A DNA stretch of 5,155 bases from the NCBI GenBank assembly GCA_947653505.1, contig CANTHI010000305.1, forward strand, positions 1 to 5,155, in the 5' to 3' direction. This DNA is from an uncultured Eubacterium sp. (GTDB lineage Bacteria > Bacillota_A > Clostridia > Lachnospirales > Lachnospiraceae). A program made the position numbers and the translations under genes. Shown piece after piece: positions 1 through 5,155 of the stretch. How positions within the stretch are numbered: the stretch's first letter is position 1; each line of letters begins with the position of its first letter. Under the pieces are notes generated by a model. It was not told where the DNA came from, searched no databases, and saw nothing but the letters and a program-made list of their open reading frames with translations.

Positions 1-227
1 TCCAGACCATCAAATAAGGTACGGTTACTGCCTGTTTCAAAAAAATACTTTAGCATACTCATATTCAGGGTTTTTCCAAAACGCCGCGGACGCGTAAACA
101 GATTTACTTTTCCCGGATTTTCCATAAGAGTTCTGATAAGTCCTGTTTTATCTGCATAATAGTATCCCATTGTACGGATCTCTTCAAAATCCTCTATCCC
201 TAAAGGAAGCTTTACTTTTTCTGTCAT
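1..227 (-). CDS. AAA-ATPase-like protein, N-terminal 75 residues (partial, runs off left edge)
   Basis: Read on the minus strand from ATG at 227. The fragment begins MTEKVKLPLGIEDFEEIR and continues through a GYYYADKT stretch to a degenerate P-loop, RPRRFGKT, at residues 46-53, followed by LNMSMLKYFFE. This order (LPLGI-F-x-x-I-R, YYxDKT, RPRRFGKT-L-x-x-SML) is the signature of the AAA-ATPase-like family PF09820. Complete members are usually about 500-600 residues and often carry a C-terminal PD-(D/E)XK nuclease-like domain; that half would lie outside the window. The cellular role of the family is poorly defined. Members occur as multiple paralogues in Lachnospiraceae and Bacteroides, and a defence or mobile-element link is only a suggestion. 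The start is well supported by AGGAGG at 234-239, six bases upstream. An ATG at 232 in another frame stops at once. The gene has its own promoter at 403-431 and looks independent of the sugar operon. Confidence 0.88.
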   Translation of the reverse strand, partial: MTEKVKLPLGIEDFEEIRTMGYYYADKTGLIRTLMENPGKVNLFTRPRRFGKTLNMSMLKYFFETGSNRTLFDGL

Positions 228-270
228 ATCATACCTCCTGCACTCCGGTCAGAACTTATGATACTCATCG

Positions 271-294
271 GCAGGAACTTTTTGAATTTCCTGC
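271..294 (-). other. Hairpin in the leader of the AAA-ATPase-like gene
   Basis: A perfect 7-bp inverted repeat (GCAGGAA at 271-277, TTCCTGC at 288-294) encloses a 10-base loop. It sits about 40 bases upstream of the start codon at 227, inside the leader expected from the promoter at 403-431. No U-rich run follows on either strand, so it does not look like an intrinsic terminator. It may affect mRNA stability or translation, or be chance. Confidence 0.4.
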
Positions 295-402
295 TTCTAA
301 GAAATCATCAGCGATCTTTCAGCTGCTTTCTAAATATGGCTGCCTGGTACTATATTCACGAAATACCGCCGGCAGCAGCACATTCTGCTATTATTTGAAA
401 AA

Positions 403-431
403 ATCTTAGCATACTCATTTTTCTATGTCAA
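403..431 (-). promoter_or_regulatory. Predicted sigma-A promoter for the AAA-ATPase-like gene
   Basis: On the minus strand a perfect -35 box TTGACA (431-426) is followed by exactly 17 bases and a -10 box TAAGAT (408-403), one mismatch from TATAAT. Transcription would start near 396 and run left, giving a leader of about 170 bases before the ATG at 227. That is a long leader for a simple gene. The -35 lies about 10 bases downstream of the 48-base palindrome at 442-489, which would be placed as an upstream operator or as the end of the previous transcription unit. Confidence 0.65.
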
Positions 432-441
432 GCAGTCTGAC

Positions 442-489
442 TAAGGAACTGTATGCAAATGCTTTAAGTTATTTACATACAATTCCTAA
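442..489 (-). repeat. 48-base imperfect palindrome (19-base arms, 10-base loop)
   Basis: The left arm at 442-460 (TAAGGAACTGTATGCAAAT) is the inverted counterpart of 471-489, with 16 of 19 positions matching and a 10-base spacer. Two of the three mismatches become G-U pairs in minus-strand RNA, so that transcript could form 18 of 19 pairs; plus-strand RNA would have C-A mismatches at the same places. The asymmetry suggests a structure acting in leftward RNA. It lies between the end of the GH32 region and the promoter at 403-431. No U run follows, so it is not a textbook terminator. Alternatives are an operator, a transcript-end stabiliser, or the footprint of a small inverted-repeat element. 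Confidence 0.6.
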
Positions 490-701
490 CCTTTTATAGC
501 AGCTGCCAGGGTTGTAAGCAATGATAAAAACATGGCTTTCAGCCTTGAGAAATACTTTTCTTTGATATCCTGCGTCAGATAAGCGATGATCTGCTGGTTC
601 GTACGTTCCCTGCATTTAGCCATACTGACAGCCGCCTGCACTGCATTGTCTCCCAGATTCTCCAATGTTTCGGCTGTTCCTCTTATTCCTCTTTCCTGAT
701 T
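486..701 (-). pseudogene. 71-codon open frame after GH32 stop; possible gene remnant
   Basis: Directly after the GH32 TGA, the same reading frame stays open for 71 codons before TAG at 488-486. The translation starts NQERGIRGTAETLENLGDNA, passes through a charged segment with NQQIIAYLTQDIKEKYF, and ends LSLLTTLAAAIKG. It has no plausible start: there is no ATG with a ribosome binding site, and the first ATG (at 623) lacks one. I do not recognise a domain. The ERGIRGT-type opening loosely recalls the charged C-terminal tails of Rpn/PD-(D/E)XK transposase-like proteins common in Lachnospiraceae, which would make this the broken 3' end of such a gene. GH32 itself ends at a normal family length, so a fusion is unlikely. 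A non-coding stretch that is open by chance is also possible. Confidence 0.3.
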
Positions 702-2186
702 TCAGCACAGATCATATTTCACCACATCGATCACAGCTGTCCCTTCTGTAAAAAATGAAATGCCATCCGCCTCCTGCTCCGTATACATCGTCGCTGTCAG
801 CACCTGCTCCCCGTCGTTCACAAATACTTCCGCACTGAACCGGTCCAGAATCACACGCAGCCTCAGTTCCCCGTTATGGCTGTCTGCCAGACTTCTGCGC
901 TGATGAATGATCGCCCGTCTGGAACCGGAAAACTTCCGGTCGATTTTCAGGATGGATTCACCCGGACGGAAGCTCAGGGACGTGTAAAATTCTTCATTCT
1001 GTGCAAAGCGGACCGCAAATTTATGATACAGATCCGAATGATCCGCCGGACGTATGACAAGCTCCATATCCACCATGCGTCCTCTGACACCGTCCAGACG
1101 CACAGTACCCGCAACTGTTACATTTTCATAAGCCACACGGTTTTTACGCATGGCATCCAGCTCCCGCACCGGCTTCTGGTACAGCCTTCCATTTTTTACG
1201 GAAAGCTCTCTCGGCAGGCTCATCTGCCCAAACCACGGCTGGTCCGGCTGGCGCAGGCTGCACGTATCCCAGTTCTGCATCCATCCGATCAGAATACGCC
1301 TGCCGTCCGGCGCCAGCACCGTCTGGGACGCGTAAAAATCAATGCCGTAGTCCACGGACTGGTTGCATTCTTCGGTAAAAGTATCCGTATGCTCCTCATA
1401 ATCACCGATCAGGCACAGCGTCCCGTTTCCGTTATGGTACTCAAATCCCTGCGGCCGCATATCCTGCGGGCTGACCAGCAGCACCCATTTTCCATCCAGC
1501 CGGAAAAAGTCCGGACATTCCCACATCAGGCCAAACCGGTTATGGTTTGCACACAGCACTTTTTTATAGTTCCACTGAAACCCGTTCGGGCTGGTAAACA
1601 GCAAAATCTGCCCGCTTCCGTCTGCCGCGCGGTTTCCAGCGATACAGCAGTATGTACCGTCTTCTTTTTTCCAGACCTTAGGATCGCGGAAATCAAACCG
1701 GCTGCATCCTTCAGGCAGGTCTTTTTCATCCAGCACCGGATTTTTTTCATATTTTTCATAATCCAGCCCGTCTCCGACTGCCAGACACTGGGTCTGGACT
1801 TCACAAATACCGCCGTTTTTCTGCCGTTCACGTACGACTCCGGTATACATCAGCAGCTGACGGCCGTCCGGCAGCTCTATCGCGTTGCCGGAAAAACACC
1901 CGTCCCTGTCATAGCATTCATCCGGAGCCAGCGCAGCCGGCAGATATTCCCAGTGCAGAAGATCGCTACTTACGGCGTGCCCCCAGTGCATATCTCCCCA
2001 CTGGGAATCGTATGGATAATACTGGTAAAACAGATGATACTGTCCTTTATAAAAAGAAAATCCATTCGGATCATTCATCCATCCGGTTCTGACCGAAAGA
2101 TGGAACGATGGCCGGTCCTCTTTTTTGATGAATTTTTCAGAAGCTTCTTCATATTTACGTGCTTCCCGCAAAGTCTGACTTGTCAT
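702..2186 (-). CDS. GH32 beta-fructosidase / sucrose(-6-phosphate) hydrolase, cytoplasmic
   Basis: This 494-residue protein is full length for GH32 and hydrolyses terminal beta-fructosyl bonds with retention of configuration. The N-terminal five-bladed propeller carries all catalytic motifs: WMNDPNG at 36-42 with nucleophile D39, FSGNA near 98-102, FRDPK at 166-170 with transition-state stabiliser D168, and WECP at 222-225 with acid/base E223. The C-terminal beta-sandwich (about 345-494) ends with the typical LDRFSAEVFVNDGEQV stretch. There is no signal peptide or wall anchor, so it acts in the cytoplasm. The start is supported by GGGAGGG at 2195-2201, eight bases upstream. Sequence alone cannot separate sucrose, sucrose-6-phosphate and fructo-oligosaccharide specificity. 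The adjoining ABC importer delivers unphosphorylated sugar, which favours sucrose, kestose or short fructans over the phosphotransferase-linked substrate. It is last in the operon, after a structured 164-base gap. Confidence 0.95.
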   Translation of the reverse strand: MTSQTLREARKYEEASEKFIKKEDRPSFHLSVRTGWMNDPNGFSFYKGQYHLFYQYYPYDSQWGDMHWGHAVSSDLLHWEYLPAALAPDECYDRDGCFSGNAIELPDGRQLLMYTGVVRERQKNGGICEVQTQCLAVGDGLDYEKYEKNPVLDEKDLPEGCSRFDFRDPKVWKKEDGTYCCIAGNRAADGSGQILLFTSPNGFQWNYKKVLCANHNRFGLMWECPDFFRLDGKWVLLVSPQDMRPQGFEYHNGNGTLCLIGDYEEHTDTFTEECNQSVDYGIDFYASQTVLAPDGRRILIGWMQNWDTCSLRQPDQPWFGQMSLPRELSVKNGRLYQKPVRELDAMRKNRVAYENVTVAGTVRLDGVRGRMVDMELVIRPADHSDLYHKFAVRFAQNEEFYTSLSFRPGESILKIDRKFSGSRRAIIHQRRSLADSHNGELRLRVILDRFSAEVFVNDGEQVLTATMYTEQEADGISFFTEGTAVIDVVKYDLC

Positions 2187-2216
2187 ATCAGATACCCTCC
2201 CTGATTTTTAAAATAA

Positions 2217-2269
2217 CTGGTACATGAATACCACCGAAACTCCGGTTTCTTATATTCTTCATGCACCAG
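2217..2269 (-). terminator. Terminator- or attenuator-like stem upstream of GH32
   Basis: In leftward RNA, CUGGUGCAUGAA (2269-2258) pairs fully with UUCAUGUACCAG (2228-2217), giving 12 pairs including one G-U. The 29-base loop contains a second perfect hairpin (GAAAC/GUUUC, 2236-2240 with 2245-2249, four-base loop). The stem is followed at once by UUAUUUU, as in an intrinsic terminator. The GH32 ribosome binding site lies about 15 bases further on. The long loop and only moderate GC content suggest partial termination or transcript-end protection rather than a full stop. I found no convincing separate promoter for GH32, so readthrough from the binding-protein gene is expected. Confidence 0.5.
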
Positions 2270-2277
2270 CCCTATCC

Positions 2278-2300
2278 GGCCGGATGCATCCCATCCGGCC
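2278..2300 (-). repeat. GC-rich 9-bp perfect hairpin after the binding-protein gene
   Basis: GGCCGGATG (2278-2286) and CATCCGGCC (2292-2300) form a perfect 9-bp stem with a five-base loop. An overlapping self-complementary ATCCGGCCGGAT at 2274-2285 offers an alternative fold. No U run follows. It is best read as a 3'-end stabilising hairpin for the binding-protein message, a common way to make more binding protein than downstream enzyme. Confidence 0.6.
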
Positions 2301-2322
2301 CTTTATCGATTGCAATTGTCAG

Positions 2323-2340
2323 TCGGGCAATTCAGCCCGA
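2323..2340 (-). repeat. 6-bp hairpin just downstream of the binding-protein stop
   Basis: TCGGGC (2323-2328) and GCCCGA (2335-2340) form a perfect 6-bp stem with a six-base loop, 10 bases past the TAG of the binding-protein gene. On the minus strand the U-rich run comes before the stem rather than after it, so it is not a terminator in the direction of the operon. It is the first of several inverted repeats in this gap. Confidence 0.45.
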
Positions 2341-2350
2341 AAAACCAGAA

Positions 2351-4120
2351 CTATTCAGCGCTGTCCCCAGCAGATGTATCTGCGTCTGCACCCGCATCTG
2401 TGTCCGCATCTGCTCCTGCATCTGTGCCTGCGTCTGTACCCGCAGAACTGCTTCCATAAAAGTCATCCAGATATTTCTGGAAGATAGCAAGATAATCATT
2501 CAGCTTATAAGCGTCCAGATCTTTCAGATACTGATCCCAGTCCGCGTCTGTAAAACCGTTCATAATCCAGTCAGATTTTTTCGCATTGATCGTCTTTTCA
2601 ATATCCGCCTGAAGATTTGACAGCTCTTCCGTATCATCCCTGCTCATAAACACATTCGGGAATACATATTTCGTATGCATATCCGGTGTGTAAAAATCCT
2701 TAATCCAGTCCAGTCTGTACTGCGCGTCATCCGGACAGGTCACGTATACGCCGTAATATTCATCCAGCACAGCCAGCGGTCCGTTTACCGATTCTGCCTC
2801 TCTGACCTCTACCGGAGAAGCTTCCCCCAGCGGCGCATGCTTTAACATCTGCTCTCCGTTTTCGTTTTCGCCAAGCTCAAAAATATCGAAGTCATCGTCT
2901 TCACCATAAGTACCCCAGTTGTTCTGCGGAGACTGGAACGGATCATACATCTGATCCAGCCATGCGCAGACAAGCGCCGGATTTTTGGCAACTGCCGTTA
3001 CGACACAGCGGCCGCGGTCATACCCGCTCGTAAACGAACCATTCTGCGGTGTAATGTTTCTCGTATCCGCCGTCAGTGCCGGAAGCGGTACCCAGTCATT
3101 CAGATTGTCAATATTCGCTACATCCCAGCTAAAGCATACGCCGTAACGTCCGGATTTTCCTTTGGAGACATAGGTAGACCATTCCTGTGTGAACGCCTCC
3201 GGATCAATCAGGTTCTGCTCATACAGGGAATGCAGCCATGCGATACCGTCTTTATATCCCTGCCGGGTCGCCGCGCAGATCACTTTCAGATCATCCGTTA
3301 CCGCGATATGACGGCCCTTGTCCATATCTCCATAGCCTTCCCCGAATCCGTTGATCAGAATCCCGCAGTCCTGATCCCCGTCGTTTACGATACAGGACAT
3401 CGGGATAATGCTGCCGTCTATGCCAAATTCTGCCTGCAGCTTCTTACCATTGTCACGGAACGCAACCAGCGTTTTTTCAAATTCTTCTACCGTCTGCGGT
3501 ATTTCAAGTCCCAGAAAATCCAGCCATTTTTTATTGATAAAGCTCATATTTCCAACGGTCTGGATCGCTGTTTTTTCAGAGCCAAGCTGTTCGATCCACG
3601 GAAACGCCCAGATATGGCCGTCGGTCGCCGTACTCATTTTTTTATAATCCGGATATTTCTCAAATACCGCCTTAAGATTCGGCATATATTTGTCAATATA
3701 GCCTTCCAGCGGAATAATCACGCCCTGATCCGCGTATTTTAAAAGATCACTGTCCCCAAATCCAGCCGTAAACACAAAGTCGGTCAGTGTATTTACATTT
3801 GCCATTGCCAGCGAGATTTTATCTCCCCACTGATCCCCCTGAATCGCGTTCCATTCGATTTCCACATTCGTCTTTTCCTGCAGCCTCTTAAAAATCGTCC
3901 GGTTGTTCGGGTTCGATTCCGTATTTGCCGGATAGCTGATCATACCGGTCAGCGTTGCCTTTTCTTTCAGCGGAAATTCCAGCTCAGACAGATCCACTTC
4001 CTGTACTTCTCCTGTATTCAGCTGCGCCCCGCCTTTGCTGCCACATCCTGCCGCGGTTACAATCATACCTGCCGCAAGCGCCGCGGCCAGCATCCGTTTC
4101 ATGATTTTATGATATTTCAT
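2351..4120 (-). CDS. Lipoprotein solute-binding protein of a CUT1 sugar ABC importer (LplA/YtcQ-like)
   Basis: This 589-residue extracellular lipoprotein would capture the sugar and deliver it to the permease pair. I start it at ATG 4120, where AAGGAG at 4128-4133 lies seven bases upstream. A longer frame from TTG at 4177 would add 19 basic residues before the signal peptide and has only a weak ribosome site. The signal peptide MKYHKIMKRM plus an alanine-rich core ends in the lipobox AAGC, with lipidated Cys26. The mature protein shows family features such as FKRLQEKTNVEIEW (77-90), NPNN near 70-73 and GVIIPLEGYIDKYMPNLK (133-150). About 560 residues match the large LplA/YtcQ class. Residues 560-589 are an unusual acidic Ala/Asp/Thr/Gly repeat. 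The ligand is inferred only from the GH32 neighbour: a fructosyl sugar. It lies 63 bases after the permease gene in the same operon. Confidence 0.93.
   Translation of the reverse strand: MKYHKIMKRMLAAALAAGMIVTAAGCGSKGGAQLNTGEVQEVDLSELEFPLKEKATLTGMISYPANTESNPNNRTIFKRLQEKTNVEIEWNAIQGDQWGDKISLAMANVNTLTDFVFTAGFGDSDLLKYADQGVIIPLEGYIDKYMPNLKAVFEKYPDYKKMSTATDGHIWAFPWIEQLGSEKTAIQTVGNMSFINKKWLDFLGLEIPQTVEEFEKTLVAFRDNGKKLQAEFGIDGSIIPMSCIVNDGDQDCGILINGFGEGYGDMDKGRHIAVTDDLKVICAATRQGYKDGIAWLHSLYEQNLIDPEAFTQEWSTYVSKGKSGRYGVCFSWDVANIDNLNDWVPLPALTADTRNITPQNGSFTSGYDRGRCVVTAVAKNPALVCAWLDQMYDPFQSPQNNWGTYGEDDDFDIFELGENENGEQMLKHAPLGEASPVEVREAESVNGPLAVLDEYYGVYVTCPDDAQYRLDWIKDFYTPDMHTKYVFPNVFMSRDDTEELSNLQADIEKTINAKKSDWIMNGFTDADWDQYLKDLDAYKLNDYLAIFQKYLDDFYGSSSAGTDAGTDAGADADTDAGADADTSAGDSAE
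2354..2443 (-). repeat. Degenerate tandem repeat encoding an acidic Ala/Asp-rich C-terminal tail
   Basis: The last 30 codons of the binding-protein gene encode AGTDAGTDAGADADTDAG followed by ADADTSAGDSAE. The repeats are built from four-residue units (TDAG, ADAD, TDAG, ADAD), so the DNA is a degenerate 12/24-base tandem array. GCA/GCG, GAC/GAT and GGT/GGC variation between units shows they have drifted and are not freshly duplicated. The tail follows GSSS and is strongly negative and probably disordered. Confidence 0.75.
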
Positions 4121-4127
4121 AGTCAGT

Positions 4128-4133
4128 CTCCTT
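4128..4133 (-). promoter_or_regulatory. Ribosome binding site deciding the binding-protein start
   Basis: AAGGAG on the minus strand lies seven bases before ATG 4120. That codon opens directly onto a canonical lipoprotein signal peptide, and the alternative TTG at 4177 has no comparable site. This supports shortening the gene by 19 codons. Confidence 0.85.
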
Positions 4134-4183
4134 TTCTGTTTTTTTAATCCTTTTCTTAGATTTCCAAATCCCCACAATTCATT

Positions 4184-5080
4184 CTAGCCTTTCACAGACC
4201 CTGCCATAATGCCCGCATCAAAGTATTTCTGGAAAAACGGATACATCACTAACAGCGGAAGGCTGGATATAATGATCGTTGCATATTTCAAAAGCTCTGC
4301 CAGCTGCGCCCGCTCGGCTGTACTCTGCATATCCGATATCATGCCGGATTCAGGCTGGTTCTGGATCAGTATGGAGCGAAGCACAAGCTGCAGCGGCTGT
4401 TTTGCCGCGTCGTTTAAATAAATCATGGCGTCAAAGTAGCTGTTCCACATACCGACAAACTGCCACAGTGCCAGTACCGCGATGACCGGTGTGCAGACCG
4501 GAATCAGGATTTTAAAGAAAAATACCACTTCATTTGCACCATCCACAGACGCCGCCTCCTGCAGTTCCCCCGGAATGCCCTGATAATACGTCCGCGCGAT
4601 AATCATATTCCATACGCTGAACGCTCCCGGAAGAATCAGCGCCCACATACTGTTTAACAATCCCAGATTACTGATTAATAAGTAGGTAGGGATCAGACCG
4701 CCGCCAAAAAACATCGTAATCACGAAAATAGTATTAAAAATTCCCTTGCCCTTAAAGTCCGCCCTTGACATCGGATACGCGGCAAGCAGCGTAATGAATA
4801 CCGAAACAGCGGTAAATACGAGCGAATAAATAACCGCGTTTTTAAATCCGACCCAGATCTGCTTATTGGACATAACCCTCTGGTATGCTGTCAGCGTCCA
4901 CTTTTCAAAGTCAAACGTAATTCCCTTATTCTGCAATGTAATCGGGTCCATAAAGGAAGCCACTACAATATACACCATCGGTATGATAATCGCGACAACA
5001 AACAGGCCAAGCAGGATATAGCCGGTAATCAGCAGCAGCTGATCCTGCAGGGAATATCTGGAAAATTTTTTCTTTTTCAT
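4184..5080 (-). CDS. CUT1 sugar ABC transporter permease, LplC/YtcP-type
   Basis: This 298-residue integral membrane subunit forms half of the translocation channel for the sugar held by the binding protein. About six hydrophobic segments are visible (near residues 16-42, 83-104, 115-136, 144-161, 196-218 and 266-284). The cytoplasmic EAA loop is present as EAASVDGANEVVFFFKILIP (175-194), the site that docks the ATPase. The C-terminus FDAGIMAGSVKG closely follows the LplC/YtcP pattern ending in GSVKG. The short basic N-terminus MKKKKF is cytoplasmic. AAGGAGG at 5087-5093 supports ATG 5080, and the stop of the upstream frame overlaps this site, indicating translational coupling. No ATPase gene is in view; relatives in Bacillus use the shared MsmX ATPase. 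It is followed by the binding protein after 63 bases with no terminator. Confidence 0.96.
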   Translation of the reverse strand: MKKKKFSRYSLQDQLLLITGYILLGLFVVAIIIPMVYIVVASFMDPITLQNKGITFDFEKWTLTAYQRVMSNKQIWVGFKNAVIYSLVFTAVSVFITLLAAYPMSRADFKGKGIFNTIFVITMFFGGGLIPTYLLISNLGLLNSMWALILPGAFSVWNMIIARTYYQGIPGELQEAASVDGANEVVFFFKILIPVCTPVIAVLALWQFVGMWNSYFDAMIYLNDAAKQPLQLVLRSILIQNQPESGMISDMQSTAERAQLAELLKYATIIISSLPLLVMYPFFQKYFDAGIMAGSVKG

Positions 5081-5091
5081 TCTGCCCCTCC

Positions 5092-5155
5092 TTATAATCC
5101 CTTGGCCTGTCTATTGTGCAAAGTATTATTACGACTCATCAGGGAGTAATTGAAG
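5092..5155 (-). CDS. 3' end of an upstream gene, probably the partner LplB/YteP-type permease (partial)
   Basis: Only one minus-strand frame is open from the right edge up to the next ribosome binding site. It gives 20 residues (FNYSLMSRNNTLHNRQAKGL) and then TAA at 5094-5092. The stop shares bases with the AAGGAGG of the following permease gene, the tight spacing expected within an operon. In this importer type the gene before LplC/YtcP is nearly always the LplB/YteP permease, and YSL near the end is compatible with such proteins. The fragment is too short to prove identity by sequence, so the assignment rests on context. Confidence 0.5.
   Translation of the reverse strand, partial: FNYSLMSRNNTLHNRQAKGL

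Noticed and set aside
170..409. Plus-strand 79-codon open frame
   Set aside because: It overlaps the AAA-ATPase-like start, its ribosome site, leader and promoter on the other strand. It shows no recognisable domain and no ribosome binding site.
1526..1831. Minus-strand 101-codon frame inside GH32
   Set aside because: It is a shifted frame wholly within the GH32 gene, with no domain and no start signal.
876..2204. Long plus-strand open frame (442 codons) antisense to GH32
   Set aside because: It mirrors a full-length enzyme with all catalytic motifs intact. Its translation has no recognisable domain, and it has no supporting ribosome site; it follows from codon use of the real gene.
2323..2344. 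Hairpin followed by AAAA considered as a terminator
   Set aside because: In operon direction the U run precedes the stem, and in the plus direction the stem is followed by A, not U. It does not fit an intrinsic terminator on either strand.
2224..2620. Plus-strand frames rich in Cys/His/Leu opposite the binding-protein tail
   Set aside because: Their repetitive composition is just the complement of the acidic tandem repeat at 2354-2443.
3230..3742. Plus-strand 170-codon frame opposite the binding protein
   Set aside because: It is antisense shadow of a clear lipoprotein gene, with no family resemblance.
4121..4177. Upstream TTG start adding 19 residues to the binding protein
   Set aside because: It puts extra basic residues before a complete signal peptide and lacks a good ribosome site, whereas ATG 4120 has AAGGAG at ideal spacing.

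Overview
The window looks like a Firmicutes chromosome segment, most likely a gut Lachnospiraceae (Blautia/Roseburia-type). The basis is moderate GC content, strong AGGAGG-type ribosome binding sites, a lipoprotein with an AAGC lipobox, and an LplABC/YtcQP-type CUT1 sugar ABC importer next to a GH32 enzyme. The genus is an inference. All recognisable genes lie on the minus strand, so the biological reading order runs from high to low coordinates.

The right part (5155 down to about 702) is a carbohydrate uptake operon. It holds the last codons of an upstream gene, probably the partner LplB-type permease. Next come a complete LplC/YtcP-type permease (5080-4184), a large lipid-anchored solute-binding protein (4120-2351, start revised to an internal ATG) and a cytoplasmic GH32 beta-fructosidase/sucrose hydrolase (2186-702). 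Together they would capture and import an unphosphorylated fructosyl sugar (sucrose, kestose or short fructo-oligosaccharide) and cleave it inside the cell. No ATPase gene is visible, as is usual for this importer type, which borrows a shared MsmX-like ATPase. The 164-base gap between binding protein and GH32 is rich in inverted repeats. It includes a 12-bp stem followed by a U-rich run and probably sets unequal expression of the two genes.

The left part (701-1) is less orderly. After the GH32 stop, the same frame stays open for 71 more codons with coding-like composition, perhaps a gene remnant. A 48-base imperfect palindrome (442-489) follows, then a near-consensus promoter (TTGACA, 17 bases, TAAGAT) and a leader of about 170 bases. 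The leader precedes the first 75 codons of an AAA-ATPase-like protein of the PF09820 type, which runs off the left edge. Part of its coding sequence is echoed by a short direct repeat overlapping its own promoter.

I see no CRISPR array, tRNA, rRNA or intact mobile element. I do not see convincing evidence of a new system. The items worth a second look are the structured intercistronic region, the acidic C-terminal repeat of the binding protein, and the remnant/palindrome region left of GH32.
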